NCBI GenBank assembly: GCA_963666895.2
Contig: CAXXNS010000010.1
Coordinates: forward strand, 310,001 to 374,000
Direction of reading: 5' to 3'
DNA: 64,000 bases
From: G963666895 sp963666895
Lineage (GTDB): Bacteria > Desulfobacterota > Desulfovibrionia > Desulfovibrionales > Desulfovibrionaceae
Shown: positions 30,115 to 41,665 of the stretch, in pieces
Position numbering within the stretch: position 1 is the stretch's first letter
How the letters are laid out: every line of letters begins with the position of its first letter
Position numbers and translations under genes: made by a program
The notes under the pieces: model-generated
What the model was told of the DNA's origin: nothing
Databases searched by the model: none
The model's input: the letters and a program-made list of their open reading frames with translations, nothing else

Positions 30115-32424
30115 ATGTCCCAGGACAGCCCGCCTGAAATCCCGCCTCCCTCTCCGGTCCCGCCCGAGGAGGATGGGGCCGCCCAAGCCGCGCCCGAAAC
30201 CGCGCCTGAAACCGCGGCCGAGTCCTCCGCCGCGCCCGGCGCCGAGACCATCGTCATCGGCCTGACCCACGTCAAGGAGCGGCAGCGCAGGCGGCGCGAA
30301 CTCATCCTGGCCCTGACCTGCTTCGCCCTCATCGGCGTGCTGACCTACATCCAGCTCCGATTCATGGGCATCAACTCCTACCTGTTCCTGGGCCTGTTCA
30401 ACGTCAACTTCATCCTCCTGCTCCTGGTCCTGTTCATCGTGGCCCGCAACGGGGTCAAGCTGCTGCTGGAACGCCGCCGCAAGGTGCTGGGCTCCAGGCT
30501 GCGAACACGGCTCGTCCTGGCCTTCGTGTCCCTGTCGCTCATCCCCACGGTGCTCATGTTCATGGTCTCGGTGAAGTTCGTGCAGACCTCGGTGGACTAC
30601 TGGTTCAAGGTCCAGGTTGAGGACTCCATGGAGCAGGCCCTGGGCCTGGGCCAGTCCTTCTACCGGGCCGCCCAGACCCACCTGAACCAGCAAGCCTCGC
30701 ACATGGAGCGCTTCATCCGGGAGCAGCAGTACGCCTGGGGCGGCAAGGCCATGGACGCCTACCTGGAGCAGAAATTCGCCGAACTGGACCTGCACCTGGT
30801 GGCCGTGGTCAACCCGGACGGCACCATCCAGAACCAGCACATGTCCCAGGACCTGGAATCCGACTGGCCCGAGATCGCCGACCGGGTGCGCTCCGGCCAC
30901 CAGTCCAGCCCGGAATCGCCCATCCTTCTGCCCATGGCCAAGAGCGACCTGATCATCGTGCTCACGCCCGTGGACGAGGGCAAAACCGGCCACCTCCTGC
31001 TGGGCCAGACCATCGGCCAGGGGGTGCACTACAAGCTCAGGCAGGTCATCAACGGCCTGACCGAGTACAAGAACCTGCGCAACCTCAAGAACCCCTGGAA
31101 GATGACCCTGTATCTGACCCTGGGGGTCATGACCCTGCTCATCATTCTCGGGGCCATCTGGTTCGGGTTCCGGCTGGCCAAGGAGCTGTCCGAGCCCATC
31201 CAGGCCCTGGCCGCGGGCACCGAGCGCGTGGCCCGGGGGGATCTGGACGTGCGCCTGGAGGACCGTTCGGACGACGAGATGGGCTCCCTGGTCCAGTCCT
31301 TCAACCGCATGACCGCGGACCTGCGCGAGAGCCAGGAGCGGCTGCACGCGGCCTACGAGCGGCTGTCCGACCAGAACATCCAGCTGGAGCAGCACGGCCG
31401 GTACATCGAGGCCGTGCTGGACAACATCACCTCCGGGGTCATCACCCTGGACAACCAGGCCCGCATCAGCACCGTGAACAAGGCGGCCCAGACCATGCTC
31501 GGGGCCGTGCCCGACTTCATCGTCGGCCGCAGGCCCACCGAGCTGGTGCGCGGACAGTTCGCCGACCTCATGGAGGAGGCCCTGGTCCAGATGAGCGACA
31601 ACCCCTCCTCCCAGTGGCAGCGCCAGGTGGACGTCAACGTGCGCGGCCGGGACCAGAAGTTCCTGGTCAACGTGGTCGCCCTGCGCGACGACTCCGGCGG
31701 GGTGGCCGGCACGGTGGCCGTGTTCGAGGACATCACCGAGATCGAGAAGATGCAGCGCATGGCGGCCTGGCGCGAGGTGGCCCGGCGCATCGCCCACGAG
31801 ATCAAGAACCCGCTGACCCCCATCAAGCTCTCGGCCCAGCGGCTCCAGCGGCGGTTCGGCTCCCTGACCGACGACGAGGCGTTCGGCGAATGCACCGGGC
31901 TCATCGTCAAGCAGGTGGAGCGGCTCCAGCAGATGGTCACCCAGTTCTCGGCCTACGCCAAACTGCCCGAGGTCACGCCCCGGCCCGACTTCCTGGCCCC
32001 CCTGCTGGAGGAGGTCACGGCCATGTTTGAGAACACCTACCGGGACATCGAGTGGACCCTGACCTTCGAGACCACCATCCCGGAGATCCCGTTCGACCAC
32101 GAGGCCATCCGCCGGGTGCTCATCAACCTGCTGACCAACGCGGCCGAGGCCCTGGAGGGGCGCACGGACGGACGGGTGGAAATCGTGGCCGGGCACCTGC
32201 CCCAGGCGGGCTGGGTGACTCTGGCCATCTGCGACAACGGCCCCGGGTTCGGCAAGAACGAGGCCTCGCGCATGTTCGAGCCCTACTTCTCCAGCAAAAA
32301 GACCGGCACCGGCCTGGGCCTGACCATCGTCCGCAGCATCATCAACGACCATCGGGGCAGCGTCACGGCCAACACCACCGGCGAGCAGGGGACCGTGTTC
32401 ACCATCAACCTGCCCGAAAAATAG
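30115..32424 (+). CDS. NtrY-like membrane histidine kinase
   Basis: 769 residues. A Pro/Ala/Glu-rich N-terminus is followed by membrane helices at about 62-82, 91-110 and 135-155, a periplasmic sensor region, another helix at about 325-347, HAMP, PAS (AVLDNITSGVITLDN), HisKA with His561 in ARRIAHEIKNPLTPIKLSA (the NtrY/NtrB form), and an ATPase domain ending in GTGLGLTIVRSI. The NtrC-family regulator 1.2 kb downstream is the obvious partner, and the pair resembles NtrY-NtrX. An AGGA at 8 nt precedes the start. Confidence 0.87.
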   Translation: MSQDSPPEIPPPSPVPPEEDGAAQAAPETAPETAAESSAAPGAETIVIGLTHVKERQRRRRELILALTCFALIGVLTYIQLRFMGINSYLFLGLFNVNFILLLLVLFIVARNGVKLLLERRRKVLGSRLRTRLVLAFVSLSLIPTVLMFMVSVKFVQTSVDYWFKVQVEDSMEQALGLGQSFYRAAQTHLNQQASHMERFIREQQYAWGGKAMDAYLEQKFAELDLHLVAVVNPDGTIQNQHMSQDLESDWPEIADRVRSGHQSSPESPILLPMAKSDLIIVLTPVDEGKTGHLLLGQTIGQGVHYKLRQVINGLTEYKNLRNLKNPWKMTLYLTLGVMTLLIILGAIWFGFRLAKELSEPIQALAAGTERVARGDLDVRLEDRSDDEMGSLVQSFNRMTADLRESQERLHAAYERLSDQNIQLEQHGRYIEAVLDNITSGVITLDNQARISTVNKAAQTMLGAVPDFIVGRRPTELVRGQFADLMEEALVQMSDNPSSQWQRQVDVNVRGRDQKFLVNVVALRDDSGGVAGTVAVFEDITEIEKMQRMAAWREVARRIAHEIKNPLTPIKLSAQRLQRRFGSLTDDEAFGECTGLIVKQVERLQQMVTQFSAYAKLPEVTPRPDFLAPLLEEVTAMFENTYRDIEWTLTFETTIPEIPFDHEAIRRVLINLLTNAAEALEGRTDGRVEIVAGHLPQAGWVTLAICDNGPGFGKNEASRMFEPYFSSKKTGTGLGLTIVRSIINDHRGSVTANTTGEQGTVFTINLPEK

Positions 32425-32448
32425 CTCCCCGAAAAATTCATACTCTTG

Positions 32449-32477
32449 TTGTGGACAGGTCCGGCACAGGGTATGAT
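32449..32477 (+). promoter_or_regulatory. Possible sigma-70 promoter
   Basis: TTGTGG, 17 nt, TATGAT (-10 5/6) between the NtrY-like kinase and the TIGR01777 gene. The -35 is poor. Confidence 0.35.
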
Positions 32478-32567
32478 GCCTCCCTGGCAAGGGAACGCCA
32501 TGCGTTTGACCTGTGCTGCGAAACAGGCTAACGCCCCGGGACACCTTTCGAGGAGACCCTGAACCAT

Positions 32568-33494
32568 ATGCGTGTTTTCATCACCGGCGGCACCGGATTC
32601 ATCGGCCGACACCTGGTCCGCGAACTCGTGGACGCGGGGCACGAGGCCATGATCCTTTCCCGCAGGCCGGCCAGGGTGGCCGAGACCTTCGGCCGGGGCG
32701 TCATCGGCCTGGCCTGGACCGACTCCCACGCCCAGAACTGGCTGGACGCGGTCAACGGTGATACGGCCATCATCAACCTGGCCGGAGAGAACATCTTCGG
32801 TCGCTGGACCGCGGGCAAGATGCAGCGCATCAAGGACAGCCGCGTCCGGGCCGGGCATTCGGTCATGCAGGCCATCGAGCAGGCCCCGGTGAAGCCCAAG
32901 ACCCTGATCCAGGCCTCGGCCGTGGGCTTCTACGGCCCCCGCGACCAGGAGCGCATGGACGAGGACCAGGGACCGGGCCAGGGTTTCCTGTCCGAGGTCT
33001 GCCGGGAATGGGAAGGCTCCACCCGCGCGGCCGAGGACATGGGCATCCGACGGGTGGTGGTGCGCACGGGCGTGGTCCTGGGCGACGGCGGCGGAGCCCT
33101 GTCCCAGATGGCCCGGCCCTTCCGATTCTTCCTGGGCGGTCCCATGGGCCGGGGCGGCCAGGGCGTCAGCTGGATCCACATGGCCGACCAGGTGGGCGCC
33201 ATCCGCTTCCTGCTGGAAAACGCAAACTGCGAGGGCGTGTTCAACCTGGCCGCGCCCGAGCCCGTGTCCAACGCCCGGTTCAGCCGCACCCTGGCCAAGG
33301 TCCTGCGGCGGCCCTGCTGGATCAGGACGCCCGCCTTCGCCCTCAAGGCCATGTTCGGCCGCATGGCCGAGGAGCTGCTTCTGTCCGGCCAGTACGTGCT
33401 GCCGCGGCGCCTGGAAGCTCTGGGCTACCGGTTCCAGCACCCGGACCTGGAAGAAGCCTTGGCCAGCCTTCTCCGGCCCGCGAACCCCGCCTGA
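32568..33494 (+). CDS. TIGR01777-family NAD(P)-dependent epimerase-like protein
   Basis: 308 residues, usual for the family. The N-terminal ITGGTGFIGRHLVREL is the Rossmann loop; the middle IINLAGENIFGRWTAGKMQRI and SAVGFYGPR segments and the C-terminal SWIHMADQVGAIRFLLEN are the hallmarks of TIGR01777 (YfcH/SulA-like) proteins, whose substrate is unknown. It sits between an NtrY-like kinase and an NtrX-like regulator. Confidence 0.85.
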   Translation: MRVFITGGTGFIGRHLVRELVDAGHEAMILSRRPARVAETFGRGVIGLAWTDSHAQNWLDAVNGDTAIINLAGENIFGRWTAGKMQRIKDSRVRAGHSVMQAIEQAPVKPKTLIQASAVGFYGPRDQERMDEDQGPGQGFLSEVCREWEGSTRAAEDMGIRRVVVRTGVVLGDGGGALSQMARPFRFFLGGPMGRGGQGVSWIHMADQVGAIRFLLENANCEGVFNLAAPEPVSNARFSRTLAKVLRRPCWIRTPAFALKAMFGRMAEELLLSGQYVLPRRLEALGYRFQHPDLEEALASLLRPANPA

Positions 33495-33517
33495 CCAAGC
33501 CCTTTTCGACCGGGGGC

Positions 33518-33546
33518 TTGAATCGCCCTCCGCTTGCCGCTACATT
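33518..33546 (+). promoter_or_regulatory. Candidate sigma-70 promoter of ntrX-like gene
   Basis: TTGAAT at 33518-33523, 17 nt spacer, TACATT at 33541-33546, about 37 nt upstream of the ATG. Confidence 0.45.
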
Positions 33547-33582
33547 GTCCGAAACCGCCCGCTCGCGGGCAAAAGGACCGTC

Positions 33583-34997
33583 ATGGCCGGAAACGTTCTC
33601 ATCGTGGACGACGAAGCGGGCATCCGCACCTCGCTCAAGGGCATTCTCGAGGACGAGGGGCACCAGGTGCAGGCCGCCGAGACCGGCGAGCAGGCCCTGG
33701 ACATGATCCGCGACCAGGAGCCGGACATCCTGTTTCTGGACATCTGGCTCCCCGGCATGGACGGCATGGAGGTCCTGGACACCCTCAAGGCGCGCCGGGT
33801 CGAGGTGCCGGTGGTCATGATCTCGGGCCACGGCAGCATCGAGACAGCTGTATCGGCCCTGAAAAAAGGCGCCTTCGACTTCATCGAGAAGCCCCTGAGC
33901 CTGGAAAAGGTGGTCACGGCCACGCGCAACGCCCTGGAGGTCTCCCGGCTGCGGCTGGAGAACCAGGCCCTCAAGGCCCACATCGGCACGGAGCAGACCG
34001 TGCGGTTGACCGGGGAGTCCAAGCCCGTGCTGGCCCTCAAGGAGACCATCGCCCAGGTGGCGCCCACGGACGCCTGGGTGCTCATCACCGGGGAGAACGG
34101 CACGGGCAAGGAGATCGTGGCCCGCAGCCTGCACCGTTTGTCGCTCCGGGCGTCCAAGCCCCTGGTGGCCGTGAACTGCGCGGCCATCCCCGAGGAGCTC
34201 ATCGAGGCCGAACTCTTCGGGCACGAGAAAGGGGCCTTCACCGGCGCCGAGGTGGCCCGCACCGGCAAATTCGAGCTGGCCGACAAGGGCACCCTGTTCC
34301 TGGACGAGATCGGGGACATGAGCCTCAAGACCCAGGCAAAGATTCTGCGCATCCTGCAGGAGCAGGCCTTCGAGCCCGTGGGCGGCCGCAAGACCATCAC
34401 CGTTGACGTCCGCGTCATGGCCGCCACCAACAAGGACCTGGCCAAGGAGATCGAGGCCGGACGGTTCCGCGAGGACCTCTACTACCGGCTCAAGGTCTTT
34501 CCCCTGGAGGTGCCGCCCCTGCGCAAGCGGGCCGAGGACATCCCCCTGCTCATCGAGGACTTCGTGCGCGACCTGACCCGGCTGCACGGGTTCAAGCACC
34601 TGTCCTTCACCCCCCGCGCCCTGGCCGCGCTCCAGGAGCACCCCTGGCCGGGCAACGTGCGCGAACTCAAAAACTTCGTGGAGCGCATGCTGATCATGCA
34701 CACGGGCGGGACCGTGGACGTGCGCGACCTGCCGCCCGAATTCGGGTCCGGACCCGAACCCGAGGAAGGGTCCGCGCCCCCGCCGGACCACGACCAGTAC
34801 CCGGGCCAGGAGGTGCCGGACCTGCGCCTGCCCGAGGGGCCCATGGACCTGCGGCAGGCCAAGGCCGACTTCGAGGCCAAGTTCCTGGAGACCAAGCTCA
34901 AGGAATGCGAGGGCAACGTGGCCCAGCTGGCCAAGGCCGTGGGCCTGGAACGCAGCTCGCTGTACCGCAAGCTGAAGCAGTATAATATTCCGATCGA

Positions 34998-35001
<4 letters not shown>
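33583..35001 (+). CDS. NtrC/NtrX-family sigma-54 activator (REC-AAA+-HTH)
   Basis: 472 residues. Receiver with Asp53 (ILFLDIWLPG) and Lys near 103, AAA+ domain with Walker A GENGTGKE, the sigma-54 contact loop GAFTGA, Walker B GTLFLDEIGDM, the arginine-finger region FREDLYYRLKVFPLEVP, and a C-terminal Fis-type helix-turn-helix (NVAQLAKAVGLERSSLYRKL). A Pro/Glu-rich linker precedes the DNA-binding domain. It should be phosphorylated by the NtrY-like kinase at 30115 and activate sigma-54 promoters; whether these include the VPLPA promoters at 21820 and 23761 is unproven. Its stop overlaps the opposing kinase gene by 3 nt. Confidence 0.88.
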
Positions 35002-38729
<3,728 letters not shown>

Positions 38730-38784
38730 GACTCCCCCGGCTCCTGATAGCACAGGCGCGGCCCGGGCGAAAGCCTGGACGGCT

Positions 38785-39825
38785 TCAGAGACCCAGCTTG
38801 GGAGCCAGGGCCTCCCAGACCCGGTCCGGGCTGATGTCGGTCATGCAGCGGTGGTGGCCCAGGGGGCAGCGCCGGGGACCGTGCAGGCCGCAGGGACGGC
38901 AGTCCAGGCCCGGGAGCTCCAGCACGGTGGAACCCTCTCCGCGCGGGAAAAACCCCAGCCCGCGCACCGTGGGCCCGAACAGGGCCACCAGGGGCACCCT
39001 TTGCACCCAGGCCAGGTGCATGGGCCCTGAATCGTTGGTCAGGCAGGCGTCCAGCCGGGCCAAATGCGCGGCCAGCCCGGGCAGGTCCAGCCGGCCGGAC
39101 AGGTCGCGGATGTCCGCGCCGTGCGCAAAAGACTTGGCCTGGTCGACAATGCGGGCGGCCAGGGGTTCCTCGCCCGGCCCGCCGAACACCAGCACCGTGG
39201 CCCCGGCCTGGGCGGCTCGGGCGACGACCTCGGCGAAGCGCTCCTCGGGCCACTGCTTGGTGGGCCAGGTGGACCCGGGATGCACCCCGAGCACCGGCCT
39301 GGTCAGCTCGGAGAAATACGCGTCCGCCACGTCCACGGCCGCCCGGGGCAGGACCATCTCGGGATCGGGGGCCGGGCCTTCGATGCCCAGGGGCCGGGCC
39401 AATTCCATGAGCCGCTCCACCTCCTCCAGCTCGTCGAACTGGCGGGACACGGTGCGGGTGTAGGCCAGGCGGTTGAACCAGGGCTTGTCGTAGCCGATGC
39501 GCACGGGGATGGACGAGGCCTTGGCCACCACGGCCGAGCGCAGGCTGACGTGGGCCGAGACCCAGAGGTCGAAGCCTTCCCGGCTCAGGGACCGCCCCAG
39601 GGCCCAGGCCCGGCCGAGCCCCTTGTCCGCGCCGCGCTTGGCGAACGGCCGCACCGAGGCCAGCCCGGGCAGGGCCGAGAACAGCCCCTCCAGCCCGGCG
39701 CGCACGAAATAGTGAATCTCGGCCCCGGGAAAGCGGTTCTCTAGGGCCTTGAGCAGGGGCAGGGTGAGCAGGGCGTCGCCCAGGAACGCGGTCTGCCAGA
39801 CCCCGATTTTGATGAACTCGGCCAT
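38785..39825 (-). CDS. GT9-family heptosyltransferase (LPS core)
   Basis: 346 residues, normal for WaaF/WaaC. It has the GT9 N-terminus IGVWQTAFLGDALLTLPLL, GVHPGSTWPTKQWPEERFAEV for ADP-heptose binding, CLTNDSGPMHLA, and a cysteine-rich C-terminal segment (CRPCGLHGPRRCPLGHHRC) seen in many heptosyltransferase II-like proteins. It would add heptose to the lipid A-Kdo core at the inner membrane's cytoplasmic face. GGAG lies just before the ATG. The kinase gene follows 55 nt downstream. Confidence 0.85.
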   Translation of the reverse strand: MAEFIKIGVWQTAFLGDALLTLPLLKALENRFPGAEIHYFVRAGLEGLFSALPGLASVRPFAKRGADKGLGRAWALGRSLSREGFDLWVSAHVSLRSAVVAKASSIPVRIGYDKPWFNRLAYTRTVSRQFDELEEVERLMELARPLGIEGPAPDPEMVLPRAAVDVADAYFSELTRPVLGVHPGSTWPTKQWPEERFAEVVARAAQAGATVLVFGGPGEEPLAARIVDQAKSFAHGADIRDLSGRLDLPGLAAHLARLDACLTNDSGPMHLAWVQRVPLVALFGPTVRGLGFFPRGEGSTVLELPGLDCRPCGLHGPRRCPLGHHRCMTDISPDRVWEALAPKLGL

Positions 39826-39930
39826 GTCTCCAAGGTCTTACCCATTGCTCGGTCCCCTGGCAACGCTTGTCATGAAACGCAAATGCCAGTAGTGCTGAAG
39901 CCATCTGATCCACGACCACAGGAGCGGACC

Positions 39931-40170
39931 ATGAAATACATCATGTTCGAGGACTTTTCCGGCGACCCCGTGCCCATCATCTTCCCCAACCGGGTGGATT
40001 TCGTGGAGATGCGCGAACAGATTCCCTACCGCACGGTCCTGTCCGCGGGCTACGTGCAGCACCGCTCCAGCGGGTTCGCCTGCCACGGCGAGGCCAAGGA
40101 ACTCAACGCGGAATCCCGGCCCGGGGACGCGGCCGTCATCGCGGCCAAGCTGGAATCCCCGGAAGACTAG
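39931..40170 (+). CDS. Small conserved-looking protein of unknown function
   Basis: 79 residues from an ATG with GGAGCGGACC upstream. The sequence (MKYIMFEDFSGDPVPIIFP ... HRSSGFACHGEAKEL) is soluble, with neither signal peptide nor metal motif. Good Shine-Dalgarno, normal codon use and a dedicated terminator (40194-40246) support a real gene. It is divergent from the heptosyltransferase. Confidence 0.65.
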   Translation: MKYIMFEDFSGDPVPIIFPNRVDFVEMREQIPYRTVLSAGYVQHRSSGFACHGEAKELNAESRPGDAAVIAAKLESPED

Positions 40171-40193
40171 CTTCTTATCTTCCCAACCCGACT

Positions 40194-40246
40194 AAAAAAC
40201 CAATCCTCATGCGTAGTGACCACGCGCGAGGAATTGGTTTTTTTTA
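40194..40246. terminator. Bidirectional rho-independent terminator
   Basis: AAAAAACCAAT-CCTC ... GAGG-AATTGGTTTTTTTT, a long stem with inner TGCG/CGCG pairing. It serves the small gene on the plus strand and fbp plus its repeat on the minus strand. Confidence 0.85.
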
Positions 40247-40254
40247 TTCCTTGC

Positions 40255-40379
40255 CTAGGCTGTTCGCAAATCACGCTGACAAGGCGCAAACGAATTACAA
40301 ATCCGCAGCGTAGTTGGCCTACGTGAGGATTTGAAATCCGTGCGGCAACGCCGTCAGCGGGAGAATGCGGGCAGCCTAG
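40255..40379. repeat. 125-bp imperfect palindrome, copy A (at fbp 3' end)
   Basis: Outer arms: CTAGGCTGttCGCA on the left and the reverse complement of TGCGggCAGCCTAG on the right; inner hairpin AAATCC...CGTAG, loop TTGGC, CTACG...GGATTT. The fbp stop codon lies inside the right arm. Same family as 41538-41663 and 56456-56579. Confidence 0.8.
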
Positions 40380-41359
40380 TCATAAGCGACCGCCGACACC
40401 TGCATCAGGCGGTCAAAGGTGTGCGTGGCCTCGATGAGCCGCACCGTGCCCGTGCGCCCGCGCATGACCAGGGAGGTGGTGGTGGCCTTGGTTCCGGTGT
40501 AGCGCACGCCGGACAGGAAGGTGCCGCCCGAGATGCCCGTGGCCGAGAAGAAAATGTCGTCGCTGGTGACCAGATCGGCCACGGTGTACACGCGTGTCAG
40601 GTCCGCGCCGTTCTCGGCCAGCCAGGCCTTTTCGTCGTCGCGCTGCGGGTCCAGGCGGCAGAGCATCTGGCCGCCCATGGTGCGGATGGCGCAGGCCGAG
40701 AGCACGCCCTCCGGGGTGCCGCCCGTGCCCATCATCACGTCCACGTCGCTGCGCGGGTCCACGGCCATGAGCGAACCGGCCACGTCGCCGTCCGTGTGCA
40801 GCTGGATGCGCGCACCGGCCTCGCGGATCCGTTGGATCAGGTCCTTGTGCCGGGGCTTGTCCAGCACGAAGACCACCAGGTCGTCCACGTCCTTGCCCAG
40901 GGCCTTGGCGATGTTGGTCAGGTTCGTTTCCACGGGCGCGTCCAGGTCGGCCGCCTTGGCCGCCTCGGCCGGGACCACCAGCTTTTTCATGTAATAGGAC
41001 TTGCCCGGGTCGAACATGGACCCGGCCGGGGCCACGCCCACCACGGCGATGGCGTTGGGACGGCCGTAGGCCAGCAGGTTGGTGCCCTCCACCGGGTCCA
41101 CGGCCACGTCCACGGCCGGGCCTTCGCCCGTGCCCACTTCCTCGCCGTTGAACAGCATGGGCGCGTCGTCCTTCTCGCCCTCGCCGATGATGATCCGGCC
41201 GCGCACGTCGATGGTGTTGAAGGACAGGCGCATGGCGTCCACGGCCGCCTGGTCCCCGGACTCCTTGTCGCCCTTGCCCAGCCAGCGGGCCGACGCCAGG
41301 GCCGCGGCCTCGGTCACCCGAACCAGATCCAACGCCAGATTGCGCTGCGGCGCTTCCAT
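40376..41359 (-). CDS. glpX: Class II fructose-1,6-bisphosphatase (GlpX)
   Basis: 327 residues, against 336 for E. coli GlpX. The metal and phosphate motif VDPVEGTNLLAYG, the GEGEKDDAPMLFNGE acidic site and VMMGTGGTPEGVLSACA are all GlpX signatures. It hydrolyses fructose-1,6-bisphosphate to fructose-6-phosphate in gluconeogenesis and supplies the transketolase reaction encoded just upstream. The ATG at 41359 is set by AGGAGGGACAGC; an upstream extension has no ribosome site. It has its own AT-rich upstream region at 41360-41520. Confidence 0.92.
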   Translation of the reverse strand: MEAPQRNLALDLVRVTEAAALASARWLGKGDKESGDQAAVDAMRLSFNTIDVRGRIIIGEGEKDDAPMLFNGEEVGTGEGPAVDVAVDPVEGTNLLAYGRPNAIAVVGVAPAGSMFDPGKSYYMKKLVVPAEAAKAADLDAPVETNLTNIAKALGKDVDDLVVFVLDKPRHKDLIQRIREAGARIQLHTDGDVAGSLMAVDPRSDVDVMMGTGGTPEGVLSACAIRTMGGQMLCRLDPQRDDEKAWLAENGADLTRVYTVADLVTSDDIFFSATGISGGTFLSGVRYTGTKATTTSLVMRGRTGTVRLIEATHTFDRLMQVSAVAYD

Positions 41360-41451
41360 GCTGTCCCTCCTTGGTGTTGCCCTCTCCTCTACCAAATCAT
41401 GCCGGGCAAGAAAACAATGGCTAAAACAATAACACCTTCAATTAAGGTCAT

Positions 41452-41475
41452 TAATAATATTTAAAAATATTATTA
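41452..41475. promoter_or_regulatory. AT-only 10-bp dyad upstream of fbp
   Basis: TAATAATATT, spacer TAAA, AATATTATTA: a perfect inverted repeat in an AT-rich island within GC-rich DNA, about 95 nt upstream of the fbp start. It may be an operator or UP-like element. The 41360-41665 gap otherwise holds only this island and repeat copy B. Confidence 0.4.
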
Positions 41476-41537
41476 TGTTGTGACCAAAACCTTTTGACCA
41501 ACAAAAAGGGAAGGGGAAACGGTTGCCAGATCGGAAA

Positions 41538-41663
41538 CCGAGTCGTTCAGAAACCGTGAGGGCAAGGCGCAAAAAAAGCTCAAACCCGCAGCGTAGTCTG
41601 TCCTACGTGAGGGGTTGAGCTTTTTGAGGCAACGACGCCATCGCGGGAATATGGACGACTCGG
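41538..41663. repeat. 126-bp imperfect palindrome, copy B (at tkt 3' end)
   Basis: Outer arms CCGAGTCGT (41538-41546) and ACGACTCGG (41655-41663); inner stem AAAAAGCTCAA...CGTAG / CTACG...TTGAGCTTTTT. It starts 2 nt beyond the tkt stop. Read leftwards it ends the inner stem with TTTTTTT and could act as a terminator. Confidence 0.8.
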
Positions 41664-41665
41664 CG

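Noticed and set aside
27622..32544. Open frame of 1640 codons on the minus strand spanning several genes
   Set aside because: It runs antisense or out of frame to the acetyltransferase and NtrY genes, is Gly/Pro/Arg/His-rich and shows no domain; long open frames of this kind are expected in GC-rich DNA.
40255..41663. Two repeats around fbp as ends of an inserted element
   Set aside because: They lie in the same orientation at the 3' ends of two leftward genes, a third copy is far away, and fbp is an ordinary chromosomal gene.
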